From Auanema rhodensis (taxonomy: Eukaryota; Nematoda; Chromadorea; Rhabditida; Rhabditidae), in assembly GCA_964057225.1 (NCBI GenBank), contig OZ059897.1, positions 15,500,001 through 15,564,000 on the forward strand: 64,000 nucleotides of DNA, written 5' to 3'. The position numbers were made by a program, and so were the translations under genes. Positions 35,383 through 48,700 of the stretch are shown in pieces. The notes beneath the pieces are model-generated. The model worked only from the letters and a program-made list of their open reading frames with translations, searched no databases and was not told where the DNA came from. How positions within the stretch are numbered: position 1 is the stretch's first letter; every line of letters begins with the position of its first letter.

Positions 35383-37445
35383 CCCATAAATTATCATGAT
35401 TTATTCACAGAAAGTTGAAGATTTTAAATCAAATTAACACCTAAAACTTTCTTTAGTTGGAATCTTATCTTTGTACATGAATACTATACGAATTACATCA
35501 AATACAGTACATTTTAAGAACATAAAAAATTCTTAACAAAACTTCCATAGAACTTGTTTTACACTTTTTTTTATGAAAGTGCTCAGTATCAGGAGAGAAA
35601 AAACAACATTTTGTCGTTAAAATTTGCTACTTTCAAACAATTTATATAATGACAATGCTTCTTCAATAATATAATCTATAAAAAACTTGTAGTACATCAT
35701 ATATTTATGGTAAAAAAAGCATTTATTAAAGGTTGTTGCTTTCTTTACGTAATCCTAATATCACAAACTTGAAGTATTAATTCCTGATAATTATCAAATT
35801 GCATCATAATACAAGGAATGATTTTCAAATGCAAGCGGCACAAAAAAGACAATCTAATCAGGTAAGAAAAACAAAAAAAATATGTTAAGACATGAAATAC
35901 TACATGATTTTACATGATTCATTATAATCCGAAAAATATAATAGAAAAAATTAAACTAATATAATTCTAAAAGTATGAAACATATATAAAAAAAATATTT
36001 TTAAATAAAAAAAAAAGGTTATTGTTTTTTTTTCTTCTCAGCTGATCACTCTCGCTCTCTCTCTATTTGAAAATCTGTCTCCTCCCATCTCTTTCTGCTC
36101 ACTTGTTTTTCTTCTTTCTTAGTGTTTTCTATTCTGTATCTTTTTCCCTCTTTACTGTTTATCATATCTTTTTTTTCTTTAAATCTCTATTTCTTACATA
36201 ATATTATGTTGTTGAACTTGGTCAAAATCTGTTGTTTCACTTATATCTTTAATAATTCCCAACACGTGATCATCGTCTGTTCCTCCAACACATACAAATC
36301 ATAAAAAATTTAATTTATTTAAAAAAAAAAAAATCTAAATTATGAATAATATGAATATTTTAAAAGGTTAATTCATCACATCTTTTTAACTGTTATTATT
36401 AAGAAAATGAAAAACAAAATCGTGTGATTTCTCTCACTTATTATCAAATGAAATATATTAATTTTCTTCTTTTTTTTGTTCATCTTCATTCATGATATGA
36501 CAAGAAATAGCTTGAAAATTTTCTTTAAAAACGATAAGAACTTAAAAACTTTCGACTATTCAGCTAAATTCACTGCAATTTTCAATGAAAAAATGAAAAA
36601 TACATTGATTTCTAAGTGAAAGTACAGTTATGATAAGATAAAATATTAATATAAACTAATTATACGAATATGTAATTGATTTTTTTTTAGTTTTTATAAA
36701 TACAAAATATAATAATATATGTATAAATCAATAGATCATTCTACAAAAATAACCTTATACGGTTTATATTACAATAATTTTATTATATTTTTATATTTCA
36801 AAAAATAAAATTGTTATTATATATTTGAAATATTATAATACTTTGTTTATTAATTGCTTTCTTAAACATATTATTTATATAATTGTTTAATTTCAAATAT
36901 TTGTTCGATCCCCTATTGAACCAATCAACTACTAAACCTTTGATCGGTCAACTCCCGGTGAAAGATGTTCCAACTTTTTTGAAACTGTCACATTGTTCAA
37001 CGTATGATTCAACCGTATTCATGATAAAAATTAATTAATTAATTAATTATCTAATTTATTTTTAAATTTTCTATTTATAGTTTTATGTCTGAATTTTTAA
37101 AATATTTGTTTGTTTTTATGTATGAAAAAGATATCAAATTCCTTGAAATGGTTAAGAATGCGATTAAAACACAACAGATAATAACCTTCTCAGTCTTTCG
37201 AATTAGCTGAACAACTTCCGGCTGAATAAATGATTTCTCTTTTTGGAAGAAATAGTTTTTATTGGCTTCCTGTCGCTAAATATAAATGCAAGAAATATAA
37301 GTTCGATATTACAGTCTCCTTAATTGGATATCGTATGTTATACCGAAAAGAAATTTAATTATAATAATATTATATTTATATATAATTAATAAAAATAAAA
37401 TATGTTAGTGATTAGGAAAGAACTGTATGTAAAAGATACCAAACA

Positions 37446-37518
37446 GGGAGGGAGAGAAAGAAAGAAAGAGAGAAGAAGAAGAGAGAGAGAGAGAGAGACA
37501 GAGAGACAGAAGGAGAAA
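37446..37518. repeat. Purine-rich (GA)n-type tract
   Basis: Plus strand almost only G and A (GAAAGAAAGAGAGAAG... GAGAGAGAGAGA). Simple sequence. Confidence 0.85.
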
Positions 37519-38222
37519 AGGATGGAGAGTAAGCTTGTGATGGATATCTGCCTAGAGTACAAACATATGTATATATGTCGCCAGTGGTCACCTATTAATG
37601 ATTGAGCGAGTTTTAAATAACTGGTTCATTTGCGGTTTGTTTCTGGTCTATCAAAGTTCGATTTGTCTAGATATCGTAGGAGCGCAAAAAGATAGAAGAG
37701 AGAATGATTATAATTAGAAATTTCTAAGAAAAACCTTCGTTATTAATGGTCATGAACTGGGCAGCAATAAAGAAGAAAGCGATGAAAGATGATAGAAGAA
37801 GAAATAGTCGTTTCCGATACCAAGACTACCGTAATATACATATAAGAGCTAAAAAGAAATATAATAAGATGTCGAATTTCAGAACATGAATTGTAGATGA
37901 AAGAGTGAGAAAGAATGTAAGTATTTGAGATTTTTAGGAAAAAAAGACAAAAACGTGGAGAATATCTTCACTTTCTTTCTTTCATAAACAACAAAGATTT
38001 TATTAGTTGTGTTTCAACTGTTACTGTAATGTTTTGTATATAGTTTGAACTAAATTAATAAAAAATTCTAAGTTAAACTTATTTTAATGATAACTAATAC
38101 ACTTTGTTAGCATTCTATAGAGTTGAAAGAATCATTCTACATGTGATATGAGATGAAGTTAGAAATTCAAGTGGAACAATATTTATTTCGAGTTTTATTG
38201 TTTATATTTGAGTATATTATAT

Positions 38223-38229
<7 letters not shown>

Positions 38230-38281
<52 letters not shown>
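38230..38281. repeat. (TA)n microsatellite
   Basis: About 26 TA units, the longest pure run in the window. Confidence 0.95.
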
Positions 38282-38283
<2 letters not shown>

Positions 38284-40390
38284 ATAGCATTTGTCATTAA
38301 ATTTGGATTATTAATAGTGGAGTTTTTAGGAAAAAATGATCTTCACTTTGGTATGATGACGTGCTACACTCAAAACACAGCACTGTCATCATATGCATGT
38401 ATCCCGTGTCTCAAATTAAAGTTTATATAATGAATTTGATAGAGTGAAATCATATATAGTTCATTGAAATAACTGATATACATAAATATCTTATGAGATT
38501 TTCTACAGTAATTTAACTGAGTGTGCCGTCATTCTTATATAGTTATCAAGAGCCAAAGTTTACATCTTTCAGATAATTTAGTTAATTGTTTCTGTCGTCA
38601 TCAATTCCTCTGTAAATTGTTTCTCTTTTTAATTATTTTATTTTTTCCAAAATCTTTTTAGTGGATTTTTCCGTGTTTCTCTTATTAAATTTCTACTAGA
38701 TTACAAATGAAATTATATAATTTAGTTAATTACATATTTCATTAGATATGGAAGCCTTAAAAGCCTTGTTGCATGACCAAACGACTGATTGTGAGTTTTG
38801 TAAACACTGACTTCCAAGTTGTATGTGGTTAACGGTTTCTTCATGTTTGGTCATTTTATCTTTTAACTATGTCCTCTCAACAGATATACATACTCGTTAA
38901 GTACTTTACGAGGTTGACGTCACATAGATAAGCCTATAGACTCAATCGAAATATTTATTTCGTTCTAATAAACTCACTAGAGTATTCGTCTTTTCTTCTT
39001 ATTTAAACAACTTCAATTTAAATATTGAATAGACATTGTTTTTTTTTTATTTAAAAAATGAATTTGAATGAATGAAATTGAGAATTAGCAAAAAGTGAAA
39101 AGAATAAGAGGATCAGTGAGTAAGAAACGGTAGATGAAAGAGAACAATATTTAAAAGAAAAGTGATGAGAGTAGAATTATTACATCACTTCATACCCATT
39201 TTCCAAGCTTTTTCGTATTGTTTTTTGAAGTTATTCTTATAATTTTTTGAAATTTCTTCCATCGTATATGTTGACTTTAGAACAATATCATATTTTCAAT
39301 CTTCCTTGTCCAATAGAAGAAAATGCCAACAGAATTGTTTTTTAATTTCATCGAAATCCGAAAAGCTTGATGTAGTTACACAGCATAAGCTATATTTTTT
39401 GTTTTATTTCCTTTCTCCGTGTATTTTCGTTGAAACATTTTTCTTTTTTTTTTTCGTTGAAATATTATCAAAAAATATATTTCAATCGTCATTCCATTGA
39501 TCATTTCTGCAAAAATATTGTCTTTTTCTCTTTTTTTTTTTGTTTTAAAATTCTAATTTTGACAATCTGACCTAAAGAATCAATTAAAAATATTGGCAAG
39601 TTTGTGTGCTCAAGAGAATATATGAAATGGTTGATCAAATTTATCAAATGATTAGATATATAGCTAGCACTTTTGCTTGAGCATTAATTGTTTTCAACTT
39701 TATTATGCCTAATTTAACTCTTTTTGTCTTTGATGATCATTAGAGAATCTTTGAAATTGCTATAAATTTTACAATGTATTTCATCTCTTTCTTATATATT
39801 TTATTTGACCATCTCTTATCTCTGATTTCTCACCTCGTTTTTGATTTCTTCTCTCTCATATTGTCTTTCTTTCTATTTCGCGCTCTCTCTCTCTCTCTCT
39901 TTACTTCTTTCATCGCCCTTCTACGTAATAATGTCCAATAAAAATCTTTTTCGGACTTTGAAATGCCAAAAACAGTTCATCTAATCAGTCCATTAAGGGC
40001 TTCCGTTCTCATTTCGATTCGTGGTCATGATGGGGGCATTGATAGATCGATGATAGCTCTTTCAGACGATTCTATTTTCAGAGATTTCTCTTCCTCGACC
40101 ATTAGTTTCTCATATCAAAACTGAATTACCGGAAGTCAATTGCAAAAGTTTAGCCAAAAGCTTATATCATATCATTTGTATTCTCCATTGTTTTTCTCAA
40201 ATATTGTTGCTGAAAACAGTCCATTTTTTCACCAAAATTTATGAAAAAGACATTTTGTGGTGAACGTTGTGTATAGATATTTCTCAAAATTCAACAATTT
40301 CCTTATCCAACAGAAATATCGAAATAGAAATCAAATTGATATATTATAGATCAAAAACCTAAAGCTATCAATATTTTTTTAGGAAACGAA

Positions 40391-40565
40391 TAAAGAACGG
40401 GGGAAAAGACAAAAAGAGGGAGGGAGAGAGAGAGAGAAAGAGGGAGAGGGAGGGAAAGAAAGAAGGGGAGAGAGAGAGGGATAAAGAGAGATAGAGGAAG
40501 AAAGAGAGAGAGAGAAAGAGAGATAGGGAAACGGAAAAAGAGAGAGGGTAAGAAAGAGAGGAGTA
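40391..40565. repeat. Long purine tract (G/A on plus strand)
   Basis: About 170 bp with almost no pyrimidines on the plus strand, mixed GAGA, GGGA and AAAG units. The Ser/Leu-rich minus-strand open frames here are repeat artefacts. Confidence 0.9.
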
Positions 40566-41138
40566 AAGTATAAGGAACATTGATAGTTCAAACACATTGA
40601 GCGGGTTCGAAATAATAAAAATATTTTATATAGTTATATAATATGTTTAAATTCGAAAAGGGCGTCTTTTTTTTTTAAATTATTACAAGTTTTTTTGAAA
40701 CTATGTAGAGTTTGAATGAATACAAAAGCTGCTGTTAATTCTTGTTTCGGTTCACAATGTTTTTGACATTGCTTTGTCTTTTCCGTCAGGTATGTTATTC
40801 AGTTTAAACTTTTCTTTATTCTCATTATAATCTTAAATAAGACAAAGCTTATAGAAACAGTTTTCTTTTTTTTTGTTTTAGTGTATTAATAATTTTTAAT
40901 TTTATTAGATTGAAAACTGCTTCTGGCTATTGTCTAATAATAATCGAGGAAGATTCTTTTTTTTTTCATTTATTTCATTTTCTTTAACACAAATCACCAA
41001 AGAATCTTTCAAAAAAGTTTATTATCGTTAGTTTACTTCTCTTTTCTAAATACTAGAGTAGTATTGAGCCACTTTCTTAGTTTTTTAAACCTTAAAATCA
41101 ACCCAGTTTCTTATTTGAACATTGTGATGAGATATTAG

Positions 41139-41331
41139 TTGGATCGGTCAACTTTGCCATTCCGCCATCATACTCTCAGAAGTCCAGCTCATCCTCGGTA
41201 ATAATGTTACCAAGGTGTCTACCCAAGAAGTCGAAGATGAAGACGAAAAAGGAGACTACGATTGCAAAACACGTTTAGGCAACTACACTACAACGTCCAG
41301 ATTGTCTTTCCTTCAACTCGCCAACGTCCCT
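41139..41331 (+). other. Exon-like island encoding an Ig-domain-like segment
   Basis: After an ATATTAG acceptor at 41138 a 64-codon frame is open in a GC-richer island: WIGQL, VQLILGNNVTKVS, EDEDEKGDYDC and LGNYTTTSRLSFLQL. The D-x-G-x-Y-x-C arrangement followed by a G-strand-like S-x-L-x-F-x-Q-L is the Ig signature. The frame ends in TAG at 41332 and no good donor is seen before it, so it may be a decayed exon. The other two forward frames are also partly open, which lowers confidence. Confidence 0.35.
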
Positions 41332-43609
41332 TAGGTCTTCGAACAGCGCGTTACCTATCTATAACTTCCTACTCTTAGTATTTAGAATAGTTCAATCAAA
41401 AATGGTCATGTCTTATTTCTTTAAAATCAAGCATTATGACATCGAAAGTTCGTCTTCTTTGATGAACTATGTGTTAACTGTTTGTTTTGTAAAAAAATAT
41501 TTGATCATTGCAGTATACTCGTCTTTAACATCATCATCATCTATTTTCATTATCACTTAAAAAAATCGTTTATCTTTCTTATGAAAACTGCCATCCATCA
41601 TCAACAAGATTTTTTCGGATCTCAAGCTTCACAAGCTGTGCCTTTCAGTATATACTAAGTTGCTTCTTCATTACAACTTCCATCTCGAACAGCCTTGCAT
41701 GAATTTATCTATTTACAAAGCAGTATGACGTTAAAAGCGCTTGTTCACCTTGATATACCTGTAGCTTTAAGATCTGACAAACTATAACTTCCGAATCTTA
41801 GTTTCCGAGAACTTCTCGAAAACCATAGACCATTCCAAAATATATAGTTCAAAAAATAAAATTGAAAAACTATAAAGAGTTTGTGAGGAAGTTTACGATG
41901 TATTTCATAATCTACCGGAAATGCTTGTGTCTAACTATCTGTATCAAGTTTTAACTATTACCGTAAATTCATTTTTTTATTCTCTAACGCTATCAACGGA
42001 TCAAATCGTCATATGTTCTTCTCACAAACCACACGTATACACATATTTTCTAAGAATAGACAATTCTCTGATTATTAGAAATTTCCGAATTTCATATCTT
42101 TGACAACGTGTCCACGAATTCGTTGAAAAGACCGGAATAACACCCAGACCCCCATAAACAAATTATCAAAAAATCATTTGAAATTTCATCGAGCTTGACA
42201 ACAGAGAAGAGCATATTTGACAATTTCAGTGCCATTTTTGAGATTAAAATTTGAACAGTACTGAGATTTTCTAAATGATTTGTTTCAATTAACATACATA
42301 ACAAATTTATGTATTCAGAACGATTTCAGTATTCATTATCGTTTGCTCTTTTTCCGTTTTTGTAACCTTTGTCCCTCTAAATTTCCTTTTTTTTTGTAAT
42401 TTTTACTCTACTACTACTATTATTCCTATTATTACTACTGCTATTATTTTTTTCATGTATTGATATTACTAGCTTCTTTTAACCTGTTCATTCTCACATA
42501 CATAGCTACCCCACCCATCATGTCAATGGCAACCTTATGTGTTCAATTTAACTTAATCAACTTTTTATCCACATATGTATGTTTTCTCGAGTCTTTTACT
42601 AGTTTGTAAATTTCTAATGTTTATGAATTAAGTCTCAACTTTCATCACTTTTTTAATAATTCATCATTTGCCTTTAATCAACAGTCTCACTGTAATATTT
42701 TTCTCATTCATTGTGACAATAAGGCTTCTGGAATATTGACAGAATTAGGAAAGCTTTTTTTTTCTTTCTTTTAAACTTTTCAACATTTTGCCTGGATAGC
42801 TAAGGAATAATTCAGTCAGCATACATCACAGCAGATGTAACATATAAACATCTCGCACGTGAGTCTGCTTACAGCTTTTTCCCAATAAAATTTACCGATT
42901 TTTACACTCAATCAGCAGTTGAATGTTCTTCAGTACCGGTTACAAACCACATTTTCTCCATTTTCTCACTGCCTTTCATGGATGGGCTAGGCAAGTCAAG
43001 CTAGTCATGAAGCTAACTTTTAATCGTTTTCTCGTTTTCTCTCACTTTTTTGCTAAGACTTTTCTGCTTCTTCAACTATTTCTTTACAACTGTTTCTCGA
43101 TGATAAAATGCTCCTCCCATGATTTTCTGTTTCATTTTGGCAACGAAGCTTCTTCTTCAGTGCCTGCGGCAAGCATTCCCAACTGAAAATATCGCATTAA
43201 CTCACAATCTCACGAAATACTATTTACTTAATTTTTTGTGTCAATTTTCTCTTCTACCTCTAAGTATGAATTCCATTAAGAAGCTTAAATTTCTAAATAT
43301 CTAAATTTCTTAATTTCTTTCATTTTTTCTCTGATTGGTTTCTCACAACTATACTGAATACGTCAGATTAGTTTTCAACTCAATTACCTCCAAGGTTTTT
43401 TGACATCATGAGAAAAGACACAATTACATACTATTTAATTCATTTAGATATTCTATATCAAGTATGTAAGTCATATAACTTCTATTCTGTCAAATTCTAA
43501 ATACGTACAATGAATGTATTTTCTATTTTCTCTTTTACTGTCGATCTAAAAAATCCAAAAATAGATACCATTTGCTTGAAAATTACTGATAACCCACACT
43601 GATAACTTC

Positions 43610-43760
43610 TGAAAAAGTGGCTGTGAGCGATCAGTTCATATTCGTCTAACCTCGACATGGATGGTTCATCCATCATGCTACGGAAATGCTGTCGAGATGC
43701 TTCAGATGGCGTCGTACCACGTCCTACCGTACTTCACCCAGAATGCTGATTGATATTGCT
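43610..43760. other. GC-richer island with hairpins, possible exon or structured RNA
   Basis: Contains nested inverted repeats: CTCGACA 43651-43657 with TGTCGAG 43690-43696, and ATGGATG 43657-43663 with CATCCAT 43667-43673. All three forward frames are open over much of it, so coding status is undecidable by eye. Confidence 0.25.
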
Positions 43761-44224
43761 TATCGGTACCAAACCAGCTTCTTGCAAGCCTTTTGTTCGA
43801 TTATTTGAATAAGTTCCATATTAGTTAATGAAAAAAACAATATGAAGCTTAGACTAATAGTTGTCTCGTGGTTTAAAGCTTGAGAGGCTTCACGTGATCA
43901 TCTTCAACGAAGAACTCAAACACCTACGTTATCCCTTGAGTACAAATGAGTTTGAAAGAAAAAGAAAAGTTTGAAAAGAAGTTTAAGTTTGAGAACAATG
44001 TTATGTTAAACATTGTCTTTTATTATCTCCAATTCTTCTACCTTCAAAATTTGTCTATTTTCTGTTATTTTGTAAGAGTGTTCGACCAACTTAGATCAGT
44101 TGCAACATAAATTGTCACGCTTCAGCTGTGATAATCATTTTGATCGTATTGAGCGCTAGGAACGGCTGTACCGATTTTCTTTTTTTTTACCTTCTTGTTC
44201 TAATCCTATAATCTATCTAATATA

Positions 44225-44400
44225 ATATTTTTCTCTTTCTTTCGTTCTTTCTGTGTCTCTCTTTTTCTTTCTTTCTTTCATACATGCACAGGTCTGCCGC
44301 TCTTTCAATAATGCTTCTAATTCTCTCTCTCTTTCTCTCTCTTTTTCTCTTGTTCTATCTCTCGCTATCTTCTCTGCATATATTTCTTTACTGTTTCTTT
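44225..44400. repeat. Pyrimidine-rich (CT)n-type tract
   Basis: Plus strand mostly C and T (CTTTCTTTC, CTCTCTCTC). The open frames on both strands here are repeat artefacts. Confidence 0.85.
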
Positions 44401-45550
44401 CCGTCTTTAGGCCCACGAATATATTGCTGTCAGTTCCAATTTAGATTCACATAGGCTTCACAACCAAAAATAACTTGAGATGCGTGTGATGAGAGAATGA
44501 TATGAGAGAAAGTTCTTGTTCAACGTCCACTCACAACTCTGGAGACATTCTCGACGCTATCAATATGGAGTCAGCAATTGCATGCAAAATCTTGTTAATA
44601 ATCTCAATCTAGGCATTTGTTGAGCACTTGAATAAGTACCACACGTGATTCTGATTCTCAATTTTTTTCTTAAATGGAATGTGGCTCTTTTGTTTTTCTC
44701 ATAACAGCGTGATAAACTGATACAATCTACATATCAAGCACGAGTGATAAGTATCGCAGTACAAAATGAATCGTTTTTCATCCCTTGTCCATGCCATCTG
44801 AATTAATATCAATTTTTAACTTAATTCTTTCTTTATATATATACATACTATTATATATTATTTTATTACTATTATATCTATTTCTATTTCAAAAACCTAT
44901 GAGAATGAAAGTGTGATATGACTCATCAAATTCATATTTTCTCTGCGTATATCTTCAATAAACTTAACTTCTACATTGAAATTTCAACATCACAGAAAAT
45001 GCTTTCAATTATTTTTTGATGTTAGCGATGAAGAAGCTTTCCGATACACTTATCGATGTCATTTTTCGTAGGCCCTTGATTATAACTCTAGGCTCGACTG
45101 TTGCCTTAATGGTGTAACACTTCCTTTCAACAATAAATTCTTTAATTCTTGAGAAGCTTAAAACATTTGTATTATCAGCTAAGTATATGAAGATTATATA
45201 CAGTAATATTTATTTCAAAATGATTCAAAGTACAGTGATGTAAAACCGTAAAACAGTTCAAAGTGGTGAGTGGGAGGGCAGCCACTATTTAGTCAGGCAA
45301 AGTCATCGTTTTTGGCATTTTCATTAGATTTTTATTAGATGTTTTCACCTTTATATTTAGCTTCCGTTTAATCGTTTTCCTATCAATTTACAATCTGTCG
45401 CCAATGATCTATTATGCTTTATACACATAGATAATATCTGAAAAAAAATTCTAATTCATTTTATTTATAAGAGCAACTCATCGTCATCATACTATTCAAA
45501 CCCTCATGTTCTTAACTTCAAAATATTTGTTTTCAATGGCACATTCCTAG

Positions 45551-45911
45551 CATTCCCATTAATAGTCGCAGCTTATCAAATACAATCATTAAGCATTTTA
45601 TGCTTCAGATGGTAAGAGAGTTCTTCTTCCGTTTCTTCATTCCTTTTTCTTGTGTATCGCATGTCCACTAGGATGTTGCCCATGTTGTCGTCACCAATTC
45701 CTTTTCATATTTTAGCTTCCTGTTCTTATTCAAATTACTTTTTAGAATTATTCACTTTTTCTGTTCTCTCCGTATTTACATTAACTATCTTGTCTATTCG
45801 CTTATACCTTCAACTGAAAAATCCTCGTTCCACGGCAAAACGCCGATGACAAACAACTGTTATCGAAATATGCTGCTTTTGCTTTTATTTGGTTTGCATG
45901 TGGCTTCCTGA
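45551..45911 (+). CDS. Candidate terminal two exons of an unrecognised gene
   Basis: Exon 45551-45611 sits between a TTCCTAG acceptor and an ATG|GTAAGAG donor and reads IPINSRSLSNTIIKHFMLQM. It joins in phase to 45672-45911 (acceptor CACTAG), which stays open for 79 codons: DVAHVVVTNS, a long hydrophobic stretch, STEKSSFHGKTPMTNN, and a C-terminal hydrophobic end NMLLLLLFGLHVAS before TGA. The last part has the form of a GPI-anchor signal. No homologue was recognised and the 5' part is not found. It could be the end of the gene to which the Ig-like exon at 41139 belongs (inference). Confidence 0.35.
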
Positions 45912-46084
45912 GTCCAAATAGTCAAGTTGCCAAATCAATCCAAACGTACAAGACCATAAATTGATGGTTTTCTTGATTTTGCATAACATCGTCAGAATCA
46001 TTGTCAAATGTTTCTTATTTTTATCTTAAATTCATGTTACATTGCTTAGTTCCATTCTTCAAAATCTTTATATTTTCAGAAATC

Positions 46085-48289
46085 ATGCGAGTACTTACAT
46101 ATGTGCTAACAAGCTTAATCGTTGTTGTAACATCGTTCAACATTATTTCGGTTGATAATTCTGTGGATAATCCAAGGCATCAACGAATGAAGAAGCTATT
46201 GGATGAATTACATCAATTGCAATCAGAATTCGAACACTCTTATGAACCCATAGAGGAAGACGATTCTGTAGAAGATACTGACAAAAGAATCAACAGCGAT
46301 CTAGCTTTTGAAATATCTCCCCATGCTATTAACTACTTTTGGCATGTAAGACTATAATAGGATATTCTTAAACTCAACAAACGAATATAATTTTCAGCAG
46401 ATGATGGCTTCAATTCGTCACGATGCTCTTCGTCAATCAACAATTTCATTCCAAACGTCATATTTAGAATTTGATGTTCGTGTAGATGCTATTCAGATTG
46501 TTCAGTTCCATCCACCAACCATACATATGCGGGTACGATAATTTACAGTAACGAACCGGGTTACGGTATACGAGATTTTTCAGTCAACAAAAGATCAAAT
46601 CCAAATTCGTACTGAGGGTGGACATGCGAAACTTTTGGGATTATATTACGGAAAGTATAGAACTATCCGTGAAGGGCAATTGGAAGCTGTTATTGAAGAT
46701 TTACACATTAATATTGATATTAATCGAGATGAAGACGGAAAACTTTCGGTTAGTTGTTGACTTTGATTTCTCATTAGGCTTCTTTTCACTCATTTTACAT
46801 GAAATACATTCAATAAACTAAACAATTTTCAGGCCAATGAACGTGAGTGCTCTCATACACTTGGTTCCGTAGATATCACACTTAGTCCAATTTTACCATC
46901 TCAAATTGCCGATACCATAAGGTATTCTTATTCAATCACAAAGATAATTAATCAAATTCATAACTTCAGAGATGAAATAATCACCCGAGTTGCTAAACGA
47001 ATCTGTCCAGCAGTTGTCAGTTTTGCCAATCGAATCATTAAAACTACCCAAACGTCGTTGATTCTTCAACGTGCATTCCCAAAGGTATAGTCAAGATTCA
47101 ACTTCATTTGTTCATTTTTTTTTTTAGATAGCAGAATCTATTCATTATAAGTTCACACACAGTGAGGCTAGCGATCAAAGCGTTTTAATCTACCATGATA
47201 ATCCTGATTCTAATAGCGTGCTTCGGCTCCCTAATAAGGTATCTCTTTAAATATGTTTGAAATTTTTACTATTTTATTTATATTTAGCCATCTGCTATGT
47301 CTACTGTAGCAATTTCTGAAACATTTGTGAACAATTACTTAAATGAACTCAATGAAAAAGGAAATATCATATTCCAGATTAATCGTATAGAGCAGGTAAG
47401 AGTATTTTGTGCTATTCAAATTGTATTTATATAATTTAAATATCTAGAACATTTAAATTATAATTTAATTTTAGATTAAAAACATTTTACGACTGAGCTG
47501 TGAGGAAGAAGAAGTTTGTGTTGGAAATGTTATCAAAATGCCACGAGCTATTGATGGGACTGGTGAGTTAAAAAAACTTTTTTCAAAAATACCTTATACT
47601 ATTCCAACATTCATTATAATCGTAGGTATTCATTAAATTAAGTTGCTTTCATTTTGATTTAATGAACTAAAGAAAGGTCAAACAACCTTTTAAATTTAAA
47701 AAATTAATTTTAAATACTTACTTGAGAAATGATTTTTTAATGTTTTTAGGTCATTTGGAAGCTAAATGTCTCGATGCTCCGATAGTGACGTTCACAGAAA
47801 ATAACGCTCATGTTGAAATGAACTTGCATTTCGAATTATCATATCAACAAGATGATTCTGAAAATCGCCAAGTTTACTTGTCATTCCATGCTCCAATATC
47901 TCTCAAAGTCAAAAATGTCGAGCTCATTCCTCTACCTGAAGGAAAATACCAATGGAAAGCAGATTATTCAATCGAAGAAATTCGTTTCGGTAAAATAAGA
48001 CAGAGTGATATTCACGTTTCTAACATTCAAAAAGTATTGGAGGAATTCACAGAAGAACATATTGAAGATATAGAGGTAAGAATTTTCTTTAAAAGAAACA
48101 ATTATATCACATTCTTTTTTTCAGTCTTTGTTATCAACATATTTGGGAGGAAATTTACCACTTTTTTCAAATCACAACATCCATATCAAACAGCACGGTC
48201 ACAGCCAGTTCAGTAATGGCCAAATGATCCTTCAGGCTGACTTCAAAGTTAGTAGAGCACTATTTCCAGTCTTTGACTTCTTGTTTTGA
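46085..48289 (+). CDS. BPI/LBP/CETP-family lipid-binding secreted protein
   Basis: About ten exons, roughly 530 residues. It starts at ATG 46085 right behind an ATTTTCAG trans-splice-like acceptor. Exon 1 ends 46345 and exon 2 begins 46398. Signal peptide MRVLTYVLTSLIVVVTS, an acidic helical linker (LLDELHQLQSEFEHS), then the two BPI-type halves. N-terminal half: FEISPHAINYFWH, ILPSQIADTIRDEII and KRICPAVVSFANRIIK. C-terminal half: VAISETFVNNYLNELNEKG, MNLHFELSYQQDD, VKNVELIPLPEG, and the closing strand ILQADFKVSRALFPVFDFLF. The fold binds lipids such as LPS or phospholipids. Nematode members have no settled function. Convergent with coa-7. Confidence 0.88.
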
Positions 48290-48700
48290 ATACTTGGTCA
48301 CAACAAATCGGCCATAATTGTATGTATATCTTCATGTGTTCTAACCTATTAGAGGACCTCCGATAGCATTGTTTTGCCACTAATGAACATCATGTGTATG
48401 ATCTCAACTCGATGATCTCTATATATTGAATTTAAAGCGCGATTTTAATAATAAATGTTTCATTTTCACAGCGCTGTTATATCTCATTGGTTATCAAAAA
48501 AAGAACAAATTTTATTAAGGAATAGTGTTTTCGTCTTCAACATATCACATAATCTTCTTTAATCTTTGTTAAACAAAAAAGAATGTGTAACAATATATAA
48601 CAAACTTGTAACTATCAAACTAAGCTATCTGTAAACCATCTGGCGTAATTGTCATATGAAGAGCCTTTCAGCCATGACTCAGAAACAGAATGAAAAACAT
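48290..48700. other. Convergent 3' intergenic region
   Basis: Between the stops of the BPI-like and COA7 genes. Contains AATAAA-like signal AATAATAAATG near 48450. Nothing else seen. Confidence 0.5.

Larger units (their letters stand above)
35400..46084. other. Ten-kb gene-poor region
   Basis: Dominated by AT-rich DNA, purine or pyrimidine tracts and (TA)n, with scattered GC-richer islands. The islands at 41139-41331, 43610-43760 and 45551-45911 are listed separately. No complete gene model could be built. It may contain long introns of an unrecognised plus-strand gene. Confidence 0.6.

Noticed and set aside
37402-37605. Lys/Arg/Glu-rich 67-codon frame
   Set aside because: Produced by the purine simple-sequence tract.
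38745-38790. Mini-exon-like sequence starting MEALKALLHDQTTD with a GTGAGT donor
   Set aside because: Joining to the next acceptor gives a stop after five residues; no larger model.
40368-40597. Two Ser/Leu/Pro-rich minus-strand frames
   Set aside because: Translation of the complementary pyrimidine tract; repeat artefact.
42923-43304. Two overlapping plus-strand frames of 87 and 61 codons
   Set aside because: Phe/Leu-rich with no domain and conflicting frames; splice context not convincing. Kept out of the gene list.
45652-45849. 65-codon frame with hydrophobic stretch
   Set aside because: Overlaps the better-supported exon in another phase (45672-45911) that joins to an upstream exon.
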